This document shows, one piece after another, positions 5,119-13,256 of a DNA stretch of 17,400 bases. The number at the start of each line of letters is the position of its first letter. Position 1 is the stretch's first letter. Location: contig JAUUNK010000098.1 in assembly GCA_030844565.1 (NCBI GenBank), positions 1-17,400 on the forward strand. Direction: 5' to 3'. The notes below the pieces were generated by a model that saw only the letters and a program-made list of their open reading frames with translations, ran no database searches and had not been told where the DNA came from. The stretch comes from Bacteroides ovatus. GTDB taxonomy: Bacteria > Bacteroidota > Bacteroidia > Bacteroidales > Bacteroidaceae. The translations under genes and the position numbers were made by a program.

Positions 5119-6969
5119 TTAAAGCTCGATAACCAGAGTTTGGCGAGGTGTCATTTCGAGTTGTTTCTCCAGTATCACGGTCTTGCCCGTCAGGATGTCT
5201 TTGCCTTGCGTTTTGTCTGCAAGCAGTTCACTATAAAACTTTAGAGGCAGGGTGACGGCTTTGTCTGTCCCGTTGAGCATGACAAGAACTGTTTTTCCTT
5301 CATATTGGCGTGCATAGACGTACACTCCGTTCTGGGGCATGAACTGGACCATAGTGCCTTTGGCAATCACTTCATTTCCTTTTCGCCAGTTCAGCAGGGT
5401 GCGGTAGAAGTTGTAGCATTCATTTTGGAGTTTGTTTCTTCCGGCAGCGGTGAGGGCGTTTTCTTTGTCTTCCGTCCATCCGCCGGGGAAGTCTTTGCGT
5501 ACGTATCCGTCACTTTTGCTTTTGACGCCGTTCATCATGATTTCCGTTCCGTAATACAGTTGCGGGATGCGGTGGGTGGTGAGCAAGATGGTAGTGGCTT
5601 GTTTCAGCAAATCCAGGTCTTGACCTTCGCCGAGGAAGCGGTCGGTGTCATGGTTTTCATAGAATGCCAATACCGAAGATGGATTGGGATAAAGGAAGTC
5701 ATAAACGAAGTTGTTGTAGATGCGGTTTAGCCCGGTGAAGTATCCGTCTGTCTCTTCCTTTTGTGCCAGGTTGATTTTATCGTAGAAGCTGAAGTCCATC
5801 ACTGTCTTCAGGTTGCTGTTCAAGGGGGCGGAGAGTTTGGAGTCTTTTTGCCACCAGGCGGTGTAGGCGGGTTCGGTCACCCAGGTTTCTCCCACTACAT
5901 TATAATTGGGATATTCTTCGTTCAACTCTTTCATCCAGTTGCTCATAGCCTGATAGTCGGCATACGGGTAAGTATCCATGCGGATGCCGTCGATGCCGGC
6001 ATATTCTATCCACCAGAAGCTGTTCTGTACCAGGTATTTGTAGACATGCGGGTTGCGTTGGTTCAGGTCGGGCATAGCTTCTACAAACCAGCCGTTGTTC
6101 ATTTGGTCGAAGTCGTATTTCGATGTATAAGGGTCTACGTGGGGAGTGAGCTTGAAAGAGGTCTGTACAAAGTTGTTTTGGTAGTCGGGATAGTTGAACC
6201 AGTCTTTTGAGGGCATGTCTTTAATCCAGGGATGTTCCACGCCGCAGTGGTTGAATATCATATCCATTACAATCTTGATGTCCCGTGCGTGGCATTTCTC
6301 AATCAACGAACGGTATTCTTCGTTGGTTCCGAAGCGGGGGTCTACTTTGTAGTAGTCCGTAGTGGCATATCCGTGGTAAGAACCTCCGGTCATATTATTC
6401 TCCAGCACGGGAGTAAACCAAAGGGCTGTCACGCCGAGGTTAGAGAAATAATCCAGGTTGTTGGCTATACCGGCAAGGTCGCCTCCATGGCGGGCGTTCG
6501 GGTCGTTGCGGTCTACTTTATATTCTGCCATTCCCGGTATGTTGTCATTTTCCGGATTGCCGTTGGCAAAGCGGTCGGGCATGAGCAGGTAAAGAGCGTC
6601 TGAAGCATCGAAGCCTTTGTGCTCGGTTCCTTTCTTTGCCCTTGCTTTCAGTTCATATTCCTGTACTATCCGCTTTTTGCCTTGGGTAAAAGTGAGTTTC
6701 ATTTTCCCGGGTTTCACGTCTTTGTCCAGTGACAGGTAGACGAGCAGATAATTGGGACTTTCCAGCCTGACGGTGCTTCCCAAAGAGACTCCGGGATAGT
6801 CTACCGCTACGGCGGCGTTTGCTATTCCTTCTCCATAGACCATCAGTTGCAGTTCGGGGCTTTGCATGCCCGTGTACCAGAAAGGCGGGTCGATTTTGTT
6901 CACATTCATTGTTGCGTGTGTGCCAAGTGATAACAGGAGGGAACTTAAGATAAATAATACTTTCTTCAT
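5119..6969 (-). CDS. Secreted GH13 alpha-amylase family enzyme (neopullulanase/cyclomaltodextrinase-like, SusA-like)
   Basis: A 616-residue protein with a Sec signal peptide (about 1-19, LSLGTHA), so periplasmic. Residues about 22-110 form a cyclomaltodextrinase N-terminal beta domain; the GH13 barrel follows (about 120-540) and then a beta C-domain. GH13 signatures are all present: region I Asp236-MIFNH241; region II GIRMD with nucleophile Asp332; region III GETW with acid/base Glu361; region IV ENHD with Asp441. MPDLN at 299-303 is the region V motif typical of the neopullulanase/oligo-1,6-glucosidase group. Expected activity is cleavage of alpha-1,4 (and possibly alpha-1,6) links in maltooligosaccharides or pullulan. 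Length fits Bacteroides SusA, but no susCD genes adjoin it here. An inverted repeat touches the start codon. Fold and catalysis are firm; exact specificity is inferred. Confidence 0.92.
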   Translation of the reverse strand: MKKVLFILSSLLLSLGTHATMNVNKIDPPFWYTGMQSPELQLMVYGEGIANAAVAVDYPGVSLGSTVRLESPNYLLVYLSLDKDVKPGKMKLTFTQGKKRIVQEYELKARAKKGTEHKGFDASDALYLLMPDRFANGNPENDNIPGMAEYKVDRNDPNARHGGDLAGIANNLDYFSNLGVTALWFTPVLENNMTGGSYHGYATTDYYKVDPRFGTNEEYRSLIEKCHARDIKIVMDMIFNHCGVEHPWIKDMPSKDWFNYPDYQNNFVQTSFKLTPHVDPYTSKYDFDQMNNGWFVEAMPDLNQRNPHVYKYLVQNSFWWIEYAGIDGIRMDTYPYADYQAMSNWMKELNEEYPNYNVVGETWVTEPAYTAWWQKDSKLSAPLNSNLKTVMDFSFYDKINLAQKEETDGYFTGLNRIYNNFVYDFLYPNPSSVLAFYENHDTDRFLGEGQDLDLLKQATTILLTTHRIPQLYYGTEIMMNGVKSKSDGYVRKDFPGGWTEDKENALTAAGRNKLQNECYNFYRTLLNWRKGNEVIAKGTMVQFMPQNGVYVYARQYEGKTVLVMLNGTDKAVTLPLKFYSELLADKTQGKDILTGKTVILEKQLEMTPRQTLVIEL

Positions 6970-6970
6970 G

Positions 6971-7009
6971 ATATTAGCATTGTTAGTGATGTTTTGACGA
7001 TGCTAATAT
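6971..7009 (-). promoter_or_regulatory. 10-bp perfect inverted repeat at the amylase translation start
   Basis: Arms ATATTAGCAT (6971-6980) and ATGCTAATAT (7000-7009) are perfectly complementary, separated by 19 bp. The proximal arm ends one base from the ATG, covering the ribosome-binding region. The distal arm overlaps TATATTAG, one mismatch from a -7 box on the minus strand. It could be an operator for a dimer or an RNA hairpin hiding the ribosome site. Confidence 0.5.
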
Positions 7010-7076
7010 AGGGCATTTTATCGAAAGCCGCTCCACTTCTTTTTTGTTGTGTGCGGTTATATTTATGCAAACGTTT

Positions 7077-8405
7077 TCACTGCGCTCCCGATGTGCCTCC
7101 TATAAAGAATTCTTCTTTCTGAATCTCTTTTTGGAGGTTTACCAACCACTCTTCGGCGGCATGGTAGTAGTTTTTTTCTTCCAACTGCGTTTCTTCGTTT
7201 TCTTCCTTTGGTTGCTTTTTCGGTGTGGAGGCGTCTTTAGGCTTGGTCTTGAGGAAGGCTTGGAGATAGCGCATGGCTGTTTTTTTATCTTTCAGCCGAT
7301 AGGCGTATACTCTTGCCAGGGTGTAGAGCAAGATATGGTTGTTTTTATCATATTTATATAAATCTTTCGTGGCTTGTATTTCTTTGGGTGCATCCCCCGC
7401 GAGGCGGCAACATTCCCTTAGTCCTTTATATAATTGAATCAGCGTACTGTCTTGAGGGATGGTAATCGCCAGGGCTTCTTCCAGGTATTCTACTCCTTGT
7501 TTCTTCCAGGAAGTTTTGGCGCTGGCACGTCCCAGGTAATAAAGCAGGTTCACATTGTTGGGTTCATACTTATGGGCAATCTCGAGGAAGTCGTGGGATT
7601 CGTAATATTTTTCTACGGCGTAGTAGCTCACTCCCAGGTAGTAGCAAGTGTGGAACGTACTGTCCCCCTGGCTGACGAGGTATTCATATCGCTGGATAGC
7701 GGTGGGATAGTCTTTCTTCAAGCAGTAGGCTAGGGCGTTTTGGCGGTTCACGGCTATGTTGGTAGTGTCTCGTTCCCGGTATTTTTCGGTGGCTTCAATG
7801 GCATAGTCGTACAGGTTTTGTAGATTATAGAGATTTCCCAGCTTAGCCGCTGCCAGATAATCATCGGGATATTTGTCTTGAATGACGTGGTAGCAGCCTA
7901 TTGCCGATTCAATCATATCGTCCATTCCTTCGAGGCTTTGGGCTTGCAGATGGAGCACCACCAGGGAGCTGTCTGTTTCTGCCATCATGCTGCTTTCGCC
8001 AAATGCTTCGTTGAATTGCTGTGTGTTGCAAAGCAGGCTTATATATTGCAGGCGGGCATATTTGTTTTGCGGGTTGAGGTCGATGGCTTTCCTATAAAAA
8101 TTTAATGCATCGGAATATTTAGCGAGCTGTTTGCTGCATTCGGCTGCCTCGATGTAGGCTCTTTGGCTCAGGGAATCTTGTGCCAGCACCTCTTTGAAGG
8201 TGGTGAGAGCTGCGAGGCTTTGTCCCAGTTCTTTTTGTGCTTTACCTTTTTGCAGCAGCAGGGCAGGTGTAGGTTTTTCCTTGTCAATCAGTTCTATTGC
8301 CTTTTCATAATCATAATTTGCCATTGCTTCTTGGATGTGGGTAGTGCGTTGTGCCATTAGCGGAAGTGTCGCCACGAGGATAAGCAGAGTGAAATATCTT
8401 TTCAT
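7077..8405 (-). CDS. Exported tetratricopeptide-repeat (TPR) protein
   Basis: A 442-residue protein with an N-terminal signal peptide (MKRYFTLLILVATLPLMAQ), so periplasmic or outer-membrane associated. From about residue 22 to 385 it is built of TPR-like helix pairs with A/G-Y-A-P spacing, clearest around 48-80, 82-115 (YSDALNFYRKAIDLNP), 180-212, 217-248, 252-283 and 286-315. The tail (about 388-415) is low-complexity and rich in Lys, Glu and Pro, then a final helix. TPR proteins are scaffolds for protein contacts; no enzymatic motif is seen. It lies 107 bp upstream of the amylase on the same strand with no strong terminator between, so co-transcription is possible but not shown. Its partner is unknown. 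Confidence 0.8.
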   Translation of the reverse strand: MKRYFTLLILVATLPLMAQRTTHIQEAMANYDYEKAIELIDKEKPTPALLLQKGKAQKELGQSLAALTTFKEVLAQDSLSQRAYIEAAECSKQLAKYSDALNFYRKAIDLNPQNKYARLQYISLLCNTQQFNEAFGESSMMAETDSSLVVLHLQAQSLEGMDDMIESAIGCYHVIQDKYPDDYLAAAKLGNLYNLQNLYDYAIEATEKYRERDTTNIAVNRQNALAYCLKKDYPTAIQRYEYLVSQGDSTFHTCYYLGVSYYAVEKYYESHDFLEIAHKYEPNNVNLLYYLGRASAKTSWKKQGVEYLEEALAITIPQDSTLIQLYKGLRECCRLAGDAPKEIQATKDLYKYDKNNHILLYTLARVYAYRLKDKKTAMRYLQAFLKTKPKDASTPKKQPKEENEETQLEEKNYYHAAEEWLVNLQKEIQKEEFFIGGTSGAQ

Positions 8406-8508
8406 ATTCTAGACTATTAGGTTTGAATAATTGTATAATAGTGCGAAAGATACGAAAAAGATTGACTAAGAGAAATTCTTCTTCTCCGCTTTTAGATAGA
8501 TTAACAAA

Positions 8509-8546
8509 GAAAAAAGCGCCTTCCTTTTATTACAGAGGAAGGCGCT
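8509..8546 (-). terminator. Intrinsic terminator of the methylmalonyl-CoA decarboxylase operon
   Basis: On the minus strand the stem AGCGCCTTCC / GGAAGGCGCT (10 bp, perfect, arms 8537-8546 and 8515-8524) is followed by TTTTTCTTTG. It begins 34 bp after the beta-subunit stop codon and closes the five-gene operon. Confidence 0.88.
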
Positions 8547-8580
8547 GGAAAATGTAATGGTAAAAAGGAAAAATATCCTT

Positions 8581-9741
8581 TTACATGAGGAAGCCCAGCA
8601 AAATACCGGCGGCAACTGCCGAACCGATAACTCCTGCTACGTTCGGACCCATGGCATGCATCAATAAGTAGTTGGTCGGATCATATTCCAACCCTACTAA
8701 TTGTGAAATACGGGCGGAGTCGGGAACGGCGGATACACCGGCATTACCGATCAACGGGTTAATCTTGTTGCCTTTCTTGAGGAAGAGATTGAATATCTTC
8801 ACAAAAAGAACGCCGGAAGTGGTAGCTATTACGAAGGAGAACGCACCCAGGATGAAGATTAACACAGAGTCCCATGTGAGGAACTGTGAAGCCTGAGTGG
8901 AAGCACCCACTGTCAATCCTAACAAGATAGTGATTGTATCGATCAGCGGACCGCTTGCCGTATTAGCCAAACGGCGGGTTACGCCACTTTCTTTCAATAG
9001 ATTACCGAAGAACAGCATTCCCAGCAAAGGCAGACCTGAAGGAACCAGGAAAGTAGTGAGCAACAGACCTACGATGGGGAAAACCACCTTCTCCGTATGG
9101 GAGACCGTTCTGGGAGGTTTCATGCGGATTAATCTTTCGTGTTTATTGGTGAGAGCACGCATGATGGGCGGTTGTATCACCGGAACCAACGCCATATAAG
9201 AGTATGCCGAGACGGCAATAGCACCCATCAGGTTGGGAGCAAGCTTGGAGGACAAGAAAATAGCCGTTGGTCCGTCTGCGCCGCCGATGATACCGATAGC
9301 ACCTGCTTGGTTTGGTTCGAATCCAATCAGTAAGGCGATAATGTAAGCTCCGAAGATACCGAACTGGGCGGCAGCTCCGATTAACATCAATTTCGGATTG
9401 GAGATTAGGGCCGAGAAGTCTGTCATTGCTCCGATGCCCAAAAAGATGAGCGGCGGATACCATCCGGAAGTTACTCCCTGATAGAGAATGTTGAGTACAG
9501 AACCTTCTTCATAAATACCGACTTTTAGTCCGGCTTCCATATTAAATGGAATGTTACCGATCAGAATACCAAAGCCGATAGGGATAAGCAGCATCGGTTC
9601 AAATTCTTTAGCTACCGCCAGATAGATAAAGATTAATCCGACTACTATCATGACAAGATGTCCCGGAGTTGCGTTGGCAAAACCGGTATATCCCCAGAAA
9701 TCAGCCAGGTTATTCCCTAAGAATGATAAGAAATCTCCCAT
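8581..9741 (-). CDS. mmdB: Na+-translocating methylmalonyl-CoA decarboxylase, beta subunit (OadB family)
   Basis: A 386-residue polytopic membrane protein with many hydrophobic segments. It matches the OadB/MmdB/GcdB family of Na+-transporting decarboxylase beta subunits in length and motif. The signature GGADGPTAIFLSSKLAP (153-169) carries Asp156, corresponding to the essential Asp of characterised OadB proteins in the Na+ path. The family subunit removes the carboxyl group from carboxybiotin and couples CO2 release to export of Na+ across the inner membrane. It follows the biotin carrier by 2 bp, implying translational coupling, and is the last gene before the operon terminator. The choice of methylmalonyl-CoA rather than oxaloacetate as substrate comes from the adjacent epimerase and the carboxyltransferase type. 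Confidence 0.93.
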   Translation of the reverse strand: MGDFLSFLGNNLADFWGYTGFANATPGHLVMIVVGLIFIYLAVAKEFEPMLLIPIGFGILIGNIPFNMEAGLKVGIYEEGSVLNILYQGVTSGWYPPLIFLGIGAMTDFSALISNPKLMLIGAAAQFGIFGAYIIALLIGFEPNQAGAIGIIGGADGPTAIFLSSKLAPNLMGAIAVSAYSYMALVPVIQPPIMRALTNKHERLIRMKPPRTVSHTEKVVFPIVGLLLTTFLVPSGLPLLGMLFFGNLLKESGVTRRLANTASGPLIDTITILLGLTVGASTQASQFLTWDSVLIFILGAFSFVIATTSGVLFVKIFNLFLKKGNKINPLIGNAGVSAVPDSARISQLVGLEYDPTNYLLMHAMGPNVAGVIGSAVAAGILLGFLM

Positions 9742-9743
9742 AA

Positions 9744-10175
9744 TTATTCAATGATTACGAGGTCCGTACCTTCGAGTACAGAATCTCCTTTGTTAACTTT
9801 AATTTCTGTAACCTTACCGTCTTTAGGAGCATTGATGTTATTTTCCATCTTCATAGCTTCCAGGATAATCAGGGTCTGACCTTTCTTTACGGTATCGCCT
9901 TCTTTCACCCGAAGTTCAAGGATGACGCCGGGCAGGGGAGACTTCACGCCGTCTTTTTTGCTGGAAGCGGCAGGACGTTGTACAACCGGAGCGCCTGATT
10001 CTGTTTTCGGAGCTGCTGCCGGGCGGGTTAAAGGCTTCGGAGCTGCTTTGACAGGTGTGTCAAGCTCCACTTTATAAGGAGTTCCGTTTACTTCAACGTT
10101 GGCAATATTGTCTTCTACGTCATTGATGGTGACGTTGTAAAGGTTGCCGTTAATTTTATATTTATATTGTTTCAT
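9744..10175 (-). CDS. mmdC: Biotin carboxyl carrier subunit of methylmalonyl-CoA decarboxylase
   Basis: A 143-residue protein in three parts: an N-terminal segment (1-40) of the type seen in decarboxylase carrier subunits (MKQYKYKINGNLYNVTINDV), a flexible Ala/Pro linker (about 41-75), and a biotinyl domain (about 77-143). The biotinylation motif EAMKM is at 106-110, with Lys109 as acceptor. Flanking PLPGVILELRVKEGD and the INAPKDGKV hairpin are standard for this fold. It shuttles the carboxyl group from the cytoplasmic carboxyltransferase to the membrane pump. It sits between the lamin-tail/OadG fusion and the beta subunit in the same operon, with 28-bp and 2-bp gaps. Biotin ligase is not in the window. 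Confidence 0.93.
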   Translation of the reverse strand: MKQYKYKINGNLYNVTINDVEDNIANVEVNGTPYKVELDTPVKAAPKPLTRPAAAPKTESGAPVVQRPAASSKKDGVKSPLPGVILELRVKEGDTVKKGQTLIILEAMKMENNINAPKDGKVTEIKVNKGDSVLEGTDLVIIE

Positions 10176-10203
10176 TGCTTCTTTGGTTAATTAGAGTTAG
10201 TAA

Positions 10204-11118
10204 TTATCTTCTTGGAGTCTGGCGCAGTGTATAGATCTTGGAGCTCCAGGGTGAATAAGTACGTTTCACCTTGTTGATAGTCAGAATCATGTCTTCAACG
10301 TCGTGTGCGTCATTTAGGAATTCATGCATAGCCATAGCGATGGCAGCAGCTTCTTCTCCTGTGTGGCTTCCGAGGTTTTTCTCCTTGGCTACTCCCTTAT
10401 CGGTGATGCCGGTAGCTTTCATGGCGTTCTTTTCGCCCATTCTCACAGCAACCTTACCAACCACCTTGAAAGAGACGTAGAGTAATACTAGCCCCATAAA
10501 CACGACAGACATGGCGATGATAGCCATACCTATACCGATTTCATCATGTTTCTTGAAGTTTTCTATCTTTTCATTCTTGTCAAGAGTCATGTTGTTGGTG
10601 CTCGGTGTCACGTAGCTGTGGTCTCCTTCGCCTTTTACCACCCACTTGGGGCTTCCGTCCATTTCGCGGGCATACGACCGGTCGGCGATTTGTCCGGCAG
10701 GGATAACTACTTCGTCAATCAGGGTCTTACCATTCGAATCATACAAAGCAATGTAGTTCTCTTTATCGGGGTCAAGCGTAAAGTTCAAGTGGAAAGTACC
10801 TCTCGAAGGTATTCCGTCTGCCCAAAACAAAGCATGCTGACGCGGCTTGATTTGTGTCAGGACATCGCTTTTGGGGATAGGATATTTAGTCGGGTTGTTT
10901 CTATCGTTCGTCAAGTAGCAACCTTTCAGGTCGACGGTGGCATAAGAGGTATTGAAGATCTCTATCCAGGCATTATGCAAGCCGTAGTCGTCTTGATAGT
11001 TCTGGTCGTTAACCACCAGTACCTCGTTGATTCGCAGGCTGCTGGTGCTCTGTGCCTTCACGCCGCAACAGATGGCTGCCACTAACGCGATAAATATTCC
11101 GATTCTTTTTTTGTTCAT
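10204..11118 (-). CDS. OadG-like decarboxylase subunit fused to a periplasmic lamin-tail domain
   Basis: A 304-residue protein. Residues 1-22 are a signal peptide (ending GVKA). Residues about 28-145 are a lamin-tail (LTD) domain: INEVLV at 30-35, AWIEIFN at 50-56 and DLKGCYLTND at 63-72, with later Ig-like strands (LNFTLDP, EVVIP). A linker leads to a single transmembrane helix (about 196-220, MAIIAMSVVFMGLVLLYVSF). The cytoplasmic tail (221-304) ends in YSPWSSKIYTL and has an EEAAAIAMAMHEF helix, as in OadG-type gamma or delta subunits. Those usually have only about 80-120 residues and help assemble the decarboxylase. Gene position, between carboxyltransferase and carrier, supports that role. 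The LTD adds a periplasmic module of unknown ligand. Domain assignment is by motif reading, not search. Confidence 0.82.
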   Translation of the reverse strand: MNKKRIGIFIALVAAICCGVKAQSTSSLRINEVLVVNDQNYQDDYGLHNAWIEIFNTSYATVDLKGCYLTNDRNNPTKYPIPKSDVLTQIKPRQHALFWADGIPSRGTFHLNFTLDPDKENYIALYDSNGKTLIDEVVIPAGQIADRSYAREMDGSPKWVVKGEGDHSYVTPSTNNMTLDKNEKIENFKKHDEIGIGMAIIAMSVVFMGLVLLYVSFKVVGKVAVRMGEKNAMKATGITDKGVAKEKNLGSHTGEEAAAIAMAMHEFLNDAHDVEDMILTINKVKRTYSPWSSKIYTLRQTPRR

Positions 11119-11138
11119 AACAATATATGTTTAATTTG

Positions 11139-12692
11139 TTACAGTGGAATATTACCGTGCTTCTTAGCCGGATTCATTAATTTCTTGGTTTGCAACTGCT
11201 GCAATGCACGGATAACGCGGAAGCGGGTGTTTCTCGGTTCGATTACATCGTCAATGTAACCGTATTTAGCGGCATTGTATGGGTTGGCAAACAGCTTGGT
11301 ATATTCAGCTTCTTTGTCCGCCAGGAATTGAGCCGGGTTTTCGTGTTCTTTGGCTTCTTTGGCATATAATACTTCTACTGCGCCTGCACCACCCATTACT
11401 GCGATTTCGGCAGTCGGCCATGCGTAGTTCATGTCGCCGCGAAGTTGCTTACAGCTCATCACGATGTGTGAACCTCCGTATGATTTGCGTAAAGTAACAG
11501 TTACCTTGGGCACTGTGGCTTCTCCGTAGGCATACAGTAATTTTGCTCCGTGCAGGATGACGCCGTTGTATTCCTGTCCTGTTCCCGGAAGGAACCCCGG
11601 AACGTCTACCAGCGTTACCAAAGGAATGTTGAAGGCATCGCAGAAACGTACGAAACGTGCGCCTTTGCGTGAAGCGTTGCTATCCAATACGCCGGCAAGG
11701 TATTTCGGCTGGTTTGCTACCACACCCACTGACTGTCCATTCATGCGGGCAAAACCGATGATGATATTCTTGGCATAGTCTTTTTGTACTTCGAGGAATT
11801 CGCCGTTGTCGATAATAGCACCGATTACCTCATACATGTCGTAAGGCTTGTTAGGGCTGTCGGGGATAATTTCGTTCAACAGGTCGTCCATGCGGTCGAT
11901 AGGGTCGGTACAAGTAACCAGTGGTGCTTCTTCCAGGTTGTTCTGCGGGATATAGCTGAGCAACTTGCGAATGATAGCCAGACCTTCTTCACCGGTGGCA
12001 GCAGTAAAATGTGTAACACCTGATTTGGAAGCATGTACACTTGCGCCGCCGAGGTCTTCTTGGGAAACGTCTTCGCCTGTTACCGTTTTCACAACTTTCG
12101 GTCCGGTGAGGAACATGTAAGAAGTGCCTTCGGTCATCAAAGTAAAGTCTGTCAGGGCAGGAGAATATACAGCACCTCCGGCACAAGGACCGAAAATACC
12201 GGAAATCTGAGGAATCACACCGGATGCCATGATGTTGCGCTGGAAAATTTCAGCGTAACCTGCTAAAGCATTGATACCTTCCTGAATACGTGCGCCACCC
12301 GAGTCGTTGATACCGATAACCGGAGCACCCATTTTCATTGCCATATCCATGACTTTACAGATTTTCTGTGCCATAGTTTCTGATAAAGAACCGCCAAATA
12401 CGGTGAAGTCTTGTGCAAAGACATATACCAATCTTCCTTCGATAGTACCATAACCGGTTACTACACCATCTCCGAGGAAGTGTTTTTTCTCTTGACCGAA
12501 ATTCGTACATCTATGTTGTACGAACATATCCATTTCTTCAAAGCTTCCTTCGTCCAATAGTTGAGCTATGCGTTCGCGGGCAGTATATTTTCCTTTTGCG
12601 TGTTGCTTTTCAATTGCCTTTTCGCCACCACCTAAACGAGCTTTGGCACGAAGCTCAATAAGCTCTCTTACTTTTTCAAGCTGGTTACTCAT
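11139..12692 (-). CDS. mmdA: Methylmalonyl-CoA decarboxylase carboxyltransferase (alpha) subunit
   Basis: A 517-residue cytoplasmic protein of the acyl-CoA carboxyltransferase family (crotonase-like fold, two halves), the normal length for MmdA and propionyl-CoA carboxylase beta. The N-terminal half carries GINDSGGARIQEG (127-139) and GPCAGGAVYSPAL (168-180), forming an acyl-CoA oxyanion site. The C-terminal half carries FLPGTGQEYNGVI, RKSYGGSHIVMS and AVMGGAGAVEV, the carboxybiotin side. It moves the carboxyl of (S)-methylmalonyl-CoA to biotin on the carrier subunit, leaving propionyl-CoA. No biotin carboxylase gene accompanies it, while Na+-pump subunits do, so the decarboxylase direction is favoured over a propionyl-CoA carboxylase. 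It is 33 bp after the epimerase and 20 bp before the LTD-OadG gene. Confidence 0.93.
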   Translation of the reverse strand: MSNQLEKVRELIELRAKARLGGGEKAIEKQHAKGKYTARERIAQLLDEGSFEEMDMFVQHRCTNFGQEKKHFLGDGVVTGYGTIEGRLVYVFAQDFTVFGGSLSETMAQKICKVMDMAMKMGAPVIGINDSGGARIQEGINALAGYAEIFQRNIMASGVIPQISGIFGPCAGGAVYSPALTDFTLMTEGTSYMFLTGPKVVKTVTGEDVSQEDLGGASVHASKSGVTHFTAATGEEGLAIIRKLLSYIPQNNLEEAPLVTCTDPIDRMDDLLNEIIPDSPNKPYDMYEVIGAIIDNGEFLEVQKDYAKNIIIGFARMNGQSVGVVANQPKYLAGVLDSNASRKGARFVRFCDAFNIPLVTLVDVPGFLPGTGQEYNGVILHGAKLLYAYGEATVPKVTVTLRKSYGGSHIVMSCKQLRGDMNYAWPTAEIAVMGGAGAVEVLYAKEAKEHENPAQFLADKEAEYTKLFANPYNAAKYGYIDDVIEPRNTRFRVIRALQQLQTKKLMNPAKKHGNIPL

Positions 12693-12725
12693 GAATTTTT
12701 TGTTTATAAAGTTAATATTGAATGA

Positions 12726-13130
12726 TTAATGTTCACAAAGTTCCGTCAGTACGCCGAGAGTGGATTTCGGATGTAAAAAGGCGATATTCAATCCTTCGGC
12801 ACCTTTGCGTGGAGCTTTGTCAATGAGACGGATTCCTTTGCTTTCTGCTTCGGCCAATGCGTTGGCTACGCCGTCTTCGATAGCAAACGCTACGTGGTGT
12901 ACGCCTGCGCCTTTGTTTTCAAGAAATTTGGCAATAGTACTTTCGGGAGAAGTGGGTTCTAGAAGCTCAATCTTCGTTTCGCCTACTTTTAAAAACGCTG
13001 TTCTGACTTTCTGATCTTCTACAGTTTCGATGTTGTAGCACTTCAGACCTAATACATTCTCGTAGTACGGAAGGGCTTCTTCGATGCTTTTTACAGCAAT
13101 GCCCAGATGTTCAATGTGTGAGATTCTCAT
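12726..13130 (-). CDS. mce: Methylmalonyl-CoA epimerase (VOC superfamily)
   Basis: A 134-residue vicinal-oxygen-chelate protein made of two beta-alpha-beta-beta-beta modules. It interconverts (R)- and (S)-methylmalonyl-CoA, linking coenzyme-B12 methylmalonyl-CoA mutase to the decarboxylase. Probable metal ligands are His8 (HIEHLGIAV), His79 (GVHHVAF) and Glu130 (VLTELCEH), with Glu55 in the ELLEP segment near the fourth site. Motifs and length are those of bacterial Mce. It is the first gene of the operon, 33 bp before the carboxyltransferase gene, so its promoter must lie in the gene-free stretch just upstream. Mutase genes are not in the window. Confidence 0.93.
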   Translation of the reverse strand: MRISHIEHLGIAVKSIEEALPYYENVLGLKCYNIETVEDQKVRTAFLKVGETKIELLEPTSPESTIAKFLENKGAGVHHVAFAIEDGVANALAEAESKGIRLIDKAPRKGAEGLNIAFLHPKSTLGVLTELCEH

Positions 13131-13163
13131 AACTATACTTTTTAATTGGTATTGTGTTCCTAA

Positions 13164-13187
13164 ATTTTATAGCATAAATCAGCACAA
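13164..13187 (-). promoter_or_regulatory. Weak candidate promoter for the mce-mmd operon
   Basis: On the minus strand, TTTG (13187-13184) could be a -33 box and the TATAAAATTTAG segment below it (about 13171-13160) a poor -7 region, with spacing that does not fit well. No exact TAnnTTTG is found upstream of mce. Low certainty. Confidence 0.22.
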
Positions 13188-13256
13188 AGGAAATCAATTC
13201 TTCGCTAATAAAGAAATTTTTCAGCAATTAATTTCTTGTGTTTCTTTTCAAACTCC

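Noticed and set aside
11139..12692. Propionyl-CoA carboxylase beta subunit
   Set aside because: The fold would allow it, but no biotin carboxylase gene is nearby, and the operon encodes a separate carrier, an OadB-type Na+ pump and an epimerase, which point to methylmalonyl-CoA decarboxylase.
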